This document shows, in pieces, positions 12,866 through 23,888 of a stretch of DNA of 64,000 nucleotides (position 1 is its first letter; each line of letters starts with the position of its first letter). Source of the DNA: Anthopleura xanthogrammica (lineage: Eukaryota > Cnidaria > Anthozoa > Actiniaria > Actiniidae); assembly GCA_964019055.1 (NCBI GenBank), contig OZ025213.1, forward strand, positions 1,803,269 to 1,867,268. The letters are read 5' to 3'. The position numbers and the translations under genes were made by a program. Under the pieces are notes generated by a model that made no database searches, was not told the DNA's origin, and was given only the letters and a program-made list of their open reading frames with translations.

Positions 12866-12905
12866 ATGGCGGGAGTTTTTCCGCTTCTTTGTCATGCGCA
12901 AAGGA
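12866..12905. promoter_or_regulatory. Promoter-like YY1/NRF1 motif pair, copy 1
   Basis: AAAATGGCGG (YY1-like) followed about 22 bases later by CATGCGCA (NRF1-like half site), about 0.8 kb after CUB gene 2. On the minus strand an AAAAG/GTAATT donor-like site follows near 12827. Conserved in the unit 3 copy; deleted in unit 1. Confidence 0.3.
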
Positions 12906-13107
12906 TTCTGGGAAATTCAGGTTTTGCGAGGGACATTCTAGTACCCAGACCCTGATCAACTTTCTAATGAAAAATCGATTTTTCGTTAGAAAGCTGAGAA
13001 CGGAAAAGGGTATCAGACATCAGAGAGGTCGGTTTTTTTAAGATTTATTGGTTCTAAATTTATGTTTCATGCTTTTTATTTACTTATTTACAATACAAGA
13101 TGATAAG

Positions 13108-14503
13108 TATAGGAAATCGCACGACCTCGAGTACAATTTGGAAATTAATAGGTACGAGTAATGTTTTGAAAGTTCTTGTAATTGCACGAGCCTTTAGGCG
13201 AGTGCAATTAAAGAACTTTCAAAACATTACGAGTGCCTATTAATTCCAAATTGTACGAGAAGGTCGTGCGATTTTTTATTCATAGTTCACTCGACAAAAT
13301 TTTATAAAACATGCGAAGCGAAGGCATTCATTCATCTTCATTGCCTTTGCTATAACCGACCCTTCTCCAAGAACGCTAAGTCAAGAACAGCATAGAAAGT
13401 GTTAACGTTGCTGTAAAACCATTTTAGATTAGTATTTTATGTATGATTTGAACTACAAAATACTAGAAAATAATTTTACATCTCAAGTAAAAAGCCATTT
13501 TAATGCATGTTTACAACTATTGAATGACAGTACTGACAGCTAAACAGCGAATCAAGAAGCGACTTTTCTTTGAAAACGTACTGTGTGAAAACTAAGCGAA
13601 AGTTGAGAGTTTACAGTTCGCTAATATAAGTTTTTTTCCTCTTAGCATTTGCTAATAACTGCAAAAACACAATTTCAAAATACTTTCTTTGAAAACAAGT
13701 TAGCTGGACAACATCAAAAGGGATAAAAGCGACAAATATGTCGTTCAAGTTAAAAGTTTTGAAGTACAGCTTGCCGTGAACGAGTCGCCAGCGATCAGAC
13801 CATGTGCTTTGGATATTTTTCACTCCTGTAGCTTGAACAATTTCGCTGCTATTTTCTTTGAATGGTGAATTATCTGAAGATTTTATTATTTCAAGACTGG
13901 ATTGATAACTTATTATCAATTAATCTGTGATAAATAGCTGAATTCGTCTCTCTACAACTACTCGACAGTTTGCCGGTAAGATTTGATCTTAACTATTTTC
14001 AAAACAAAAAACGAGCCTCTACTCGCTGTGCTTTTTCGCTAAACGGAAAGAAATTTGCTTTAAAACTATTGTTAGCTGTTTTCTACATATTGTACAATTA
14101 TTGTAGTTGTGGTGTTGAATTTATTTTTCGAAAAAACCACAGAAGACAACAGGTAGTAAAACGAGAACATTCAAAACTCCAACTCAAATTGTTTGGCGAA
14201 AACTAGAAAGAAAAAACGACTTTCTACTACAAAACATGATTTATTAGGTCTTGAATTTGTCTAGTTATCATAATTTGAGGCCTTCCTATGTGTGTATTGA
14301 ACAGTTTTCTGAAATTTTTCCATTTTAATCTATAAAACACTGATATTTTTGGGAATTTCACTCATTTCACTGGGGAAATTTGCCGCTTTTGGCCGTGTTT
14401 CCATAGCGACCTAATTGGTACTCCCGCGGAGTACCAATTAACGCTCTAATTGTACTCCTCTAGACCAATCAGAATCGAGTAATTTTGTCGAGTGTACTAT
14501 AAA
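13108..14503. mobile_element. Hairpin-bearing DNA insertion in unit 2
   Basis: Downstream of CUB genes 1 and 3 the sequence runs straight from GATGATAA into ATGAAAGTAATAG; in unit 2 about 1.4 kb lies between. The left end holds an imperfect palindrome with arms 13114-13192 and 13197-13274. Next to it, CATAGTTCACTCGACAAAATT (near 13281-13301) is a near-perfect inverted match of the right end (14483-14503, ...TTTTGTCGAGTGTACTATA). The outer ends share TATAG. Open frames inside (13611-13919, 13970-14206) show no recognisable family. Probably a non-autonomous DNA transposon. Confidence 0.65.
13114..13274. repeat. Long imperfect palindrome
   Basis: Two arms of about 78 bases around a four-base centre, opening with ATCGCACGACC and closing with GGTCGTGCGAT. 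It sits at the left end of the unit 2 insertion and would form a long hairpin. Confidence 0.8.
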
Positions 14504-14987
14504 TGAAAGTAATAGTATTTAAAAGAAGTCGGAATAAAACTGAATGAATAGAAAATAAATAAAAATAGTAAGCTTAACCAAATGTTGCAGAAATCTTTGC
14601 TTTAAATACCTTTTTCAGGTTCCAGTCAGGTGCAGTGCATGAGTAAATGGGACGCAAAAACCTTCAATTAATATAACAATTAATTTAGAACATTTTTTAG
14701 AACATTTTTATTTCTAGGTAGTATAACTAATATATATCAGCAAGTGGTTGCATGTCATGTGGTTTAATTTTTTGATTGTAATGTTTAATTTTCGTTTTTT
14801 TCAAAGCTGGTTTACTGTCTATTCTTTCGGGCCGGCTCTTCCTTGTGAAATTCCAAAAGAACTAGTACCACATAGCATCTTCAGACGAAATGAAAAAAAG
14901 CTATTTTTATTCAGAGAGTAAAATACATGAAACACCACAAAACAAAATTAATGGCTAAAAAGGAAGAAGAACCGTAAGAGGATATAT

Positions 14988-16514
14988 ATGCGTCACACAA
15001 GAGATCCGAGAGATAGATTGGCCTATGTTGAAGCATGTAAATCCGTTAATTCATTGATCTGCTCTTCAAAATCAGTTTACTATAGCTCCGTGATCTCAGA
15101 GAACATGGGTAACCAAAGGGCCTTGTTTAATACCATTGATAAACTTCTTCATCGCAAATCTGACAGAGCGCTGCCCATCTCTGACTCTGACCTAGACCTG
15201 GCCGAACGGTTTGCTGACTTTTTTGTCAACAAGGTTTCCTCTATCCACAAGGGTCTTGCTAAAACTTGTGTGGGACTTGATTACAGCACTTCTACCGAGA
15301 CTTCCTACACAACTACGCTATCCGAATTCAAGCCTGTATCGTTGGGTGATGTTGAAGAAATCATTAAATCCTCACCATCTAAATCGTGCAGCCTAGATCC
15401 TATACCAACTACTTTATTGAAGGAATATCTTCATGTACTTTTACCGATAATAACTAAGATTGTTAACATGAGTCTGTGTTCATCGTTTCCGTCTTCGTTC
15501 AAGAAGTCCATCATTACACCAATACTGAAGAAATCGTCGTTGGATCCTGATGTTATGAAGAACTATAGACCTGTTTCCAACTTGTCATTCATCTCCAAAA
15601 TCGTTGAGAAAGTTGTTGCTCGTCAACTGAATGAACATTTATTCAAGAATGACCTCCATGAAACCTACCAGTCGGCATACAAATGCTTCCACAGTACTGA
15701 GACTGCACTCTTAATGGTACAAAATGACATCCTAATGGCTCTGGATAACCGACGTGCTGTTTTCCTACTATTGCTAGATTTGTCAGCTGCTTTTGACACT
15801 ATCGAACATACTACTCTATTGTCTAGGCTTGAGTCGCGCTATGGAATCATTGACCATGCTTTATATTGGATGGAATCTTACTTACGACATCGAACTCAAG
15901 CTGTTACTATAAATAATACTGTATCTTCCACCCATGATTTACTTTCCGGCGTCCCACAAGGATCAGTCCTTGGACCTGTCCTGTTCTCCCTCTACACTAC
16001 GCCCATAACAGATATTATACGACGCCATGGTCTAAAGTTTCATCTCTACGCTGATGACACACAGCTCTACTTGGCATTCAACCCCGCTTGTAGCGATGAC
16101 CTGTCTACAGCTAAGTCAACTATTGAAGCCTGTGTTGCAGATATTCGAATATGGATGACCTGTAACTACCTGAAACTGAATGATGATAAGTCCGAACTTC
16201 TGGTATTCCATTCACGGCATGCACCACGTCCTGACATCACGAGTGTCATTGTGGGTGAGGAGAGTATACTTCCAGCTACTTCTTGTCGCAACATTGGTGT
16301 GACCTTTGATGAGACTCTCTCCTTTGAGAAGCAAATCAATTCCATTTGTAGAACTGCGTTCTGGCATCTTAGGAACATCTGGCGTATTCGTTGTTATCTT
16401 GACAAAAAGGAACACCAAGGGATATGGAGAAAGAGCATTCTACGTTACTGCACCAAAGCTGTGGAACGAACTTCCCCTCGATTTAAGAACCACGAACAGT
16501 TTAGAACTTTTTAA
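14988..16514 (+). pseudogene. Non-LTR reverse transcriptase remnant
   Basis: Open frame inside the LINE. Residues from about 185 onward cover the fingers and palm of the RT, including the YADD box near residue 360. After about residue 465 the reading leaves the true C-terminal domain, which continues in the +1 frame (16306-16551). The first codon lies in or next to the flanking DNA and is not the element's own start. The product cannot be an autonomous retrotransposition protein because the 5' half is missing and the C-terminus is shifted. Confidence 0.8.
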
Positions 16515-16631
16515 GAAAAAACTCAAAACTTTTATTTTTCATAAAACGTAGTACATATTTTTAGTTTTATACATAGATATCTGTAAACAGCGCCTTTGGG
16601 CTAAAGGGAGTTAGGCGCTATATAAATTAGC

Positions 16632-16711
<80 letters not shown>
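14991..16711 (+). mobile_element. 5'-truncated CR1/L2-like LINE, internally deleted
   Basis: Compared with the empty site in unit 3 (near 23843), this block interrupts the sequence between ATATATG and ATAAAATTG. It encodes a non-LTR reverse transcriptase with NYRPVSNLSFISKIVE, LDLSAAFDT, GVPQGSVLGPVLFSLY and the YADD active site. The endonuclease domain is absent, as expected for 5' truncation. The usual CR1/L2 C-terminal segment (ERAFYVTAPKLWNELPL) is present but in another frame, because bases are missing near 16,390-16,415. The 3' end has the short GCGCTATATAAATTAGC motif and a long (ATT)n tail. No clear target duplication is visible; the tail may hide it. Confidence 0.85.
16632..16711. 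repeat. (ATT)n tail of the LINE
   Basis: About 80 bases of uninterrupted TTA/ATT triplets at the 3' end of the LINE copy. Confidence 0.9.
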
Positions 16712-16714
<3 letters not shown>

Positions 16715-16756
16715 AAATTGCGGTTTAGGAGAGAATAGAAAAACGAAACAATTACA

Positions 16757-17590
16757 CTAAAATGGATCTTTAAATACCTTAAGCTTAAGATTTCCCATTC
16801 TTTTGCACAATTTTTCGTGAAGCAGGCTTTCACCAGCATTACTCAGACAGTCTGCAGCTTCTTTCATCATGTCGAACTTCAAAAATTCAACAGCCGCTGC
16901 ACAAAGCATATCGTTATCTTGCTTTGTTGTAGCTTGTTGAGCCATTCTTAGGGCTTTACTTTTATTGGTCATAAGTTGATCACCAGCATTTGTAAAGCAT
17001 TTTTCAGCCAAAGTCCATTCTTCTATATTAAAGTAATGAATCCCCTTGGCCCTCCACTCTGCTTCTGTTGAACTTTCTGCAAAAGCACTCCGCGTCAACG
17101 AAGCTTCATCTGTCTTCCCCCGCTGTCTCCTCTGTGTTCTGGAGAACGTTCATTCGAACGTTCATTCGAACAAGACTTGACCTTTGGAAGTACTCAAACA
17201 TTGGACCACGGGTTTTAACATCTTCGTCAAAGAACCATATATTTACCCTCGCTCGAGTTACAGCAGTGTATTAAGCACCTTATGTTTCTCATAGTCGAAT
17301 TTAAGGGGTCTTGATGTAGGTGCGAGGTTTCTCTCATGGATTTCCACAAGGCCAGTAGCTCCTGCTTCTGATTCTGCTGCTCTCCGAGGGCATAGCTGGT
17401 TACGACTCTCCATTTCTCTGTTGCCTGAAATTCACAAACCAAAAAAATGTCATGTTATTGACCAGTCGAGTATTAAAAGGTGAAATCGAAATGTTCGTAT
17501 AGGGTAATTCTAAAATTCGGTACTAAGTGAGAAGTCGGAATAGTACGTTATAGTCGTTTCCTGGTCATCCCCAGCTGTTGGCAAAGCGGA
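16757..17590 (-). pseudogene. Duplicated 3' fragment of TRANK1-like gene A
   Basis: Closely matches the last exon of gene A (23889-24560) plus about 165 bases of the preceding intron, as far as 24725 there. The helicase motif VI part is broken. Against the intact copy there is an extra ten bases near 17113, a duplicated GTTCATTCGAAC block near 17150-17170, and loss of about 20 bases near 17268. The downstream TPR-like part (AEKCFTNAGDQLMTNKSKAL) is still open. Everything upstream of the intron is missing, so it cannot encode a helicase. It rode along with CUB gene 2 in the segmental duplication. Confidence 0.85.
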
Positions 17591-18180
17591 ACTTTAGCCC
17601 CCTAAATTTTGGTTGAAAAAAAATAGTGCCCTTCCCCTCCCCTCAAATTCCAGGTAGCCCAACCCATGAACAGTCCCTAACTGGAATGCATCTGTGTGCT
17701 TCTGTCAGTCTTTCATAGGTGGATACAGAAATATTTTTTCTGTTTCTTTTATGGCAATTTCAGGGATTGATTCTTTCACTCCGACTCCGAGAGAGTGCCC
17801 CCCCCCCCCCCCCCACTTTGAAATGTGCTCCACCATTCCTGAGTTTTACATGTAAATTAAAATATTTTTAATAGAAGACCTCGCTCCATGTGTTCGCAAG
17901 TGAAAACCAGGCTTTAGTGGTGATTTTTCATCATGCTTTCTTTACACATGACTGACAGATCACTCGCCAGCTGTTAACCGGTCGAAAATTCTGCTCGCTC
18001 GCCTGCTGAGTTGACACAGGAAGCCCATATTTTGAATTTTAAACTAAATAACGCCCAGGAATGGCGTACGGACTGTGTCAAAAATCTGATAATATTTACG
18101 TAAAAACGTAGGGAATAATGGGTTTTTAAATATATCAGTGCTTTCAAGAGTTCTCTGTCGGGATTTACGAGGGGAAAACT

Positions 18181-21100
18181 ATGGTTTCGCTTGGTAAATA
18201 TGTACTGGGTAAGTAGAATCGATGTGATCATAAACAGCTTGTGATTTTGGTGGGACATATTAGAATACGAAAAGGCCTTTCCAGGCTGAGACTTTTCTGT
18301 CTGTTTTGGCAATCAAACCTCGCGACATAAAACCAGTTAAGAACGTATCGTAGGTCAGTAAGAGAGCTGTATCTACAGATATCTATAATAATAATAATAA
18401 TAATAATATTATAATAATAATAATAATAATACTTTATTTCTTAAAAAAGCGCATAACAAACAAGAGTCTCGATGCTCTTTACAATATAGAAAAATAGATA
18501 AAAATATAAATAGATAAGTTAAATAAGTTTAATAAGTTAGACCCGGTTTAGACGTCAAAGTCCACATGCGCCGAATCCAATGCAAACGATGTTGCTTTAA
18601 AAACCAGAGTTTAGGGCCGTAAAATTGATAATCCATACCCATATAGTCTAGCAGCCCGCAAATTGTTTCTGTTTAATAATCTGGAACCAAAATATTGTGT
18701 TTCATCTCCTCTCCCTCATTATTTCATCCACTTTATGTAAAGCTGATGCCTTTGGGCTAAAATTTGACCCAAGCGGCCGGGAACAAAACTAGAATGTTCT
18801 TTAGTGACAGCAGCTTGTGGTCCAGTATGGGAAGAAATTTATTTATGAATGCGACTCTCCCTGCATAGTCTTTTCCCTTTTCCTATGCCCATTAATTTTT
18901 GGCTTCCATCACTCCAGAAAATATACTTAACTGATAATAGGGGTGTGTGACCAGACCCAAGACTGGAAATTGAATAATGGATTCCAATGCCAAGAGTTCC
19001 ATTAATTGTTGTTGGGTTTTCCTCTGGTTTTTCTCCTTCACAATTCTCAGATTTCTCATACTTAAATTTCATAATTTTTCATTTTCATAGTTGTGGGATA
19101 CAGACAACTAAATCTGTTTGTTTTTCCTTCATTTTTTCATTTTCCTTCATGTTTTTAAAGTTCAGGTGTTAGTGATTCTTGTGGAAATTTCCAGGACATC
19201 AGCTAATTGTAAGTATATCATTGAGAACATTTTAATGTTAAATATTAAAATATCCCTAAATTAGGGATTTCCTTGGACATATTTAAGATAGTAAAAAGGA
19301 ATCAGGTGGTTTTGCTTCTCAGGCCAAATGAATTATAATTAGCCAATCAGTTTGTATTTTGTTCTTAGTATTGTAGTTGAATGTTTCCTAGTTCTGGCAG
19401 TTCTATAGGTTTTAGGCTTGATAAACAACAGCTTTTATTCAAAACTAAAGAAAATATAACTCTTCTTTGGAAAGGTTTGCCAAATGTCTTTTAGAAATAG
19501 AATATTTTGTCATTGTTTTTACATTGGTGGATATTAAATATACTTCGTTATGACTTGGAAATACTTGGAATTTTTTGTGACAAACAGTCCATAAAATTAA
19601 TATAGTCTGCATGAGTTAAAGTCAGACTGCACACTGAGGCTAGCAATGCATTGCATTGATTCCAAATCACCTGTAAGAATAATTGGGCAAATTAAATTTC
19701 ATAAAGAGAAAATATCCAACATTTTATCAGCAATGCAATTGGTTATAATAAACTGGCCAGCTGTGTGGATAAAATTGAGCAATTTGATTGGTCCTCTAAG
19801 TGATCAGAAAAAAAACCTGACAATCCAGGCATTGTACTTGGTCAAGAATGCCCTCATTTATAAAATAACTGAGTTCCAACACATGCTCTGATTGGTCGAA
19901 ATGCCACACAAACACTCTGAATTTGAACTTTCATAGGAAAAATAAAACAGCATTTTTTGTTAATTTGTTATTTTATTTAAGACAGTTTTCCATTTTAGAT
20001 GAGAATTAACACTTGAGTAGCTGAAAACCACTCCACTACACGTTATGGTTTCATAGTGTGCTTCTCTTGTGTTCTCTCAGCATCCCATTGCCATGTGTTT
20101 AGATCAGAGTTTTATATTCCTTGAATACTCTTAAATAATAATATTATTATTATTATTAAAAATTTTTATTGCCCCCAACCAATAATCCCAGATTTTTTTA
20201 CTATGGAAGCTGAACCACGACATAACCTAACTCCAGAATATTAATCAATCTTTTCTTTTTTCTCCCATTTTTCTCTTTTAGCATGTGGCAGTTCTACTAT
20301 TGAACTCAAAGCTTCTCCACATATTTCTTTATATCTCACAAGTCCATCCTACCCGTTTAACTACCCACCCTCACAAAAATGTCACTGGGAAATTACAGCA
20401 CCAGCTGGCCATGTTGTTGTGCTGACATTTCTAGACTTTTACTTAGAAGGACGTATTGATAATTTTAGAAGCAGTGGGTGTTCAGATTGGATAACTGTTC
20501 ATTTAGAAATCTATGATGGACATAACGCAGAAGGGAAACTTCTTGGAAGGTACTGTTCATCATACCTGCCCCCCAAAGTATTCTCCTCTGGAACATCATT
20601 GTTCTTAGAATTCAAAAGTGATATGTTTACAAAGGGAAGAGGCTTTAAGCTGGAATACTCAGCAGCAGTCCCAAGTGAGTAATATCTATATAATATATAA
20701 TATATGTTTATATAAATGATTAATTTTGATTGGCTAGTTTCATGAACCTTTGACAATTCACTACTGTAGTAGAAAGTCATCAAGAAAGTTGTATGCTAAT
20801 TCACTGAAAATCTTAGTTAAATGATAAAACTCAGTATAATTTTACTTGTATTTTATTACTTTCCAGAACCAGATAGCTCCATCTGCAGTCCTTTCAATAC
20901 CTATTCTCAAAACAATGACATTCAGGTTTCTGGATCATCAGGTTATATTGAAAGTCCCTTGTATGGAACCAAGTACCCAAGCAACATGCAGTGCACCTGG
21001 GTTATAACAGTTCCAGAGGGAAAGATAATCAAGCTGACATTCCTAGATTTCAGTGTAGGACAAAAATTTTACATTTGCACAGAAGGAAGACATGACTATC

Positions 21101-22367
21101 TAGAAATAAGGGATGGACGATTTGAGGCAAGTCAACAGATTGGTCAATACTGTTCGAGCTCTAAACCTTCACCTATTCACTCAAGTGGAAGACACATGTG
21201 GATACATTTCAAATCTAACAGTGACAATTATCTTGATGAAAGTGGGAATACAAATGGATTCAGAGCTAGATATGAAGATGAAATGTCAGGTAAGTAAATC
21301 ATAACATACCATATAACTAAAGTACAGCAACTTGAGTTGTTAATTCATGCATATAAGTTTGCATATTTTGCAAATCACAGGACTGTGAATGTTAAACATG
21401 ATCAATTATATTATTCATTCTTTTAAATCGATTTAGTTTCAAAGCAAACCTTTAAATCTGATGCTGATGAACCAATGAAATGCATTAAGGGGCACTTGAA
21501 TGAAAATTGTTGAAAATTGGAAATGACTTGAAACTTGGTTAAACTTATCTATATGGCCCCAATAGTAGCCAAGCAACATATTTTCTTTGCAGTCAAAAGG
21601 GCCGGATAAAAATTATCAATTTTTTTCAGCTTATGACTAAATAACATCATACTTTCAACCCTATTGTCTTTTAGTTTTTAAACCAAAATTTCTCAACTGC
21701 AAGTGGTTCCTGGGCTAAAATTTTTCCCAATCTGGTTTTCATAATCATAATTGAGTCATATTAACCTCAAAAATTTGAATTATTCTGACTTTAAAAAAAA
21801 TTGTAAGGTTTCATCCAAGTGCCCCTGTAATGAGCAATGAGAAAGTAGGGTTTAAAGAAAACTTCACTTTTTCATAATTGATATTTATGTTCAACTATTT
21901 TAGTTGCAGTTGGAGAAATAATTGGTATTGTCCTTCCCATAGTTGTAGCGACCATCATCATTGTGGTTTGTCTCCGAAGAAGAAGAAGAAGCCTCCCAAA
22001 TCGTGCTCAAATGAGACAGCCAATAACACAAACAACACTCACCTACAACAATCAAAACCCTACAAGTGCCCCATCTTATCCAACTGTTCACTACTCTCCA
22101 ACACCCCAAAGTAGCTATCCTCCCCCATCAAGTGGGCACCCTTCACCTCAAGTGAGCTATCAACATCCTGCACCTGGTAGCACTGGTGATGCTGTATATA
22201 CTCCCCAACCTTCTGCACCAATTAATGACCATCCTTCAGGTACATTTCTGAATGACCCTCCTCCTACCTACTCAGAGGTAGTTCCAGATGTACCTCCTCC
22301 TCCTTATCCAGGAATATCTCCGAATCCTTCACACATACCCACTACACAACACCCAACTACTTCTTAA
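18181..22367 (+). CDS. CUB-domain type I membrane receptor, gene 3 (2 CUB domains)
   Basis: Proposed exons are 18181-18208, 19161-19208, 20282-20674, 20867-21289 and 21904-22367, all phase 1, giving 451 residues. It is a close paralogue of gene 2 in every exon. It has a split signal peptide, CUB1 at about 26-156, CUB2 at about 157-297, one transmembrane helix and a PPxY tail (PPPTYSEV, PPPPYPG), ending in TTQHPTTS. The juxtamembrane basic cluster has one more Arg than gene 2. Substitutions gather in the CUB exons (for example YLEIRDGRFEASQQ against YVEIRDGLFETSKR in gene 2), while the tail is nearly unchanged. The second exon uses a slightly different acceptor (AAAG/TTCAG), removing one residue from the signal peptide. 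The first intron contains a retrotransposon tail. Confidence 0.85.
18384..18582 (-). mobile_element. 3'-tail fragment of a non-LTR retrotransposon
   Basis: About 200 bases present in the first intron of CUB gene 3 and absent from the equivalent place in gene 2 (near 8393). Read on the minus strand it ends in a (TTA)n tail preceded by an AAGCGC-containing 3' end. That layout matches CR1/L2-like 3' ends, though the family was not identified. Confidence 0.6.
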
Positions 22368-22681
22368 TCTTATTAGGTTCTGCTTCCTAACCTAATACAA
22401 CCATTAAGCCTCTAAAAATACAGAATACATGCTATTTGGTCATACACAATGAAAACCCTACAAGTTTCCATCTTATTTATCCAACTGTTCACTACTTTCC
22501 AACACCCCAACATAGCTATTCTCCCCCCATCAAGGGAGATTTCAACAACCTCCACCTGGAGCTATCATACGTCAACTACTGACGGTGGTAATGTTATTTT
22601 TATAATTTTATACCTATCATTGATTGATTCTTTATCAATTTATACGTTCACTTCGTAAGATATAATTTATTATTGCGTGTG

Positions 22682-22687
22682 AATAAA
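22682..22687 (+). promoter_or_regulatory. Candidate polyadenylation signal of CUB gene 3
   Basis: AATAAA in the same context as after gene 2, about 315 bases after the stop codon. Confidence 0.55.
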
Positions 22688-23185
22688 CTAAGAAGTGTAA
22701 AGTCTACCTAAAAGGCTTTTATTTTGAAAGTTACAGCGAAGACTATGAAAAACATTCTGGCAGCAAGTAAATCTTGAACTGACAGTGAAAGGAATTTTAA
22801 TTAAAACTATGTAGTAAGCTTAAATGTCGAGCTAGCAAGAGGTCATTTCTGCTTCAAACTTGCTGGCTTTTGTTTATAAGAGTGGACCCAAAATCTATGT
22901 TAATTAAAAGTCATATATGTCATTGTAGTTTCTTAATCACTTTTGTGTTTCTCTAACTAGTGGTAAATAATTTTACTTAGGATTTGCCCACTACGACATC
23001 AATCTTCGGGACTGCAGTAAGCTTAATTTCCTTCAAAGGCACATGGAAATGCGTAAAGCTGTTTTATAAACTTAATTATACTTATTAGAACAAAAACCGT
23101 ACTTTTATCTAGTTTTCAAGGTTAAGAAAACAAGAAAAACTTACCTTTTCTCGTCGTCTTCTCCAATTTCAACTTTGATTCAAAA

Positions 23186-23225
23186 ATGGCGGGAGTTTTT
23201 CCGCTTCTTTGTCATGCGCAAAGGA
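23186..23225. promoter_or_regulatory. Promoter-like YY1/NRF1 motif pair, copy 2
   Basis: Same AAAATGGCGG and CATGCGCA pair as after gene 2, about 0.8 kb after CUB gene 3. The minus-strand AAAAG/GTAAGT donor-like site near 23144 is stronger here. It may mark the start of an antisense or non-coding transcript; no protein was found. Confidence 0.3.
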
Positions 23226-23888
23226 TTCTGGGAAATTCAGGTTTTGCGAAGGACATTCTAGTACCCAGACCCTGATCAACTTTCTAATGAAAAATCGATT
23301 TTTCGTTAGAAAGCTGGGAACGGAGAAGGGTATCAAACATCAGGGAGGTCGGTTAGGATTTTGCAGTGTTTTTTTTTTTAAGATTTATGTTTCATGTTAA
23401 TTTATGTTTCATGCTTTTTATTTACTTTTTTTACAATACAAGATGATAAATGAAAGTAATAGTATTTAAAAGAAGTCGGAATAAAACTGAATGAATAGAA
23501 AATGATTAAAAATAGTAAGCTTAACCAAATGTTGCAGAAATCTTTGCTTTAAATGCCTTTTGCAGGTTCCAGTCAGGTGCAGTGCATGAGTAAATGGGAT
23601 GCAAAAACCTTCAATTAATTAACTTCATTAATTTAGAAAATTTTGGTTTTCTTCAAAGCTGGTTTACATATCTTGTCTATTCTTTCGGGCTCTTCCTTGT
23701 GAAATTCCAAAAGAACTAGTACCACATACCATCTTCAGACTAAATGAAAAAAGCTATTTTTATTCAGAGAGTAAAATACATGAAACACCACAAAACAAAA
23801 TGAATGGCTAAAAAGGAAGAAGAACTGTAAGAGGATATATATGATAAAATTGCGGTTTAGGAGAGAATAGAAAAACGAAACAATTACA

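Noticed and set aside
12850..12900. Minus-strand ATG followed by MTKKRKNS, reminiscent of the start of ribosomal protein S26
   Set aside because: The frame stops after 11 codons, the donor lies beyond the stop, and no following exon was found.
16627..16839. Minus-strand open frame with an Ile run
   Set aside because: Translation of the (ATT)n LINE tail into flanking DNA.
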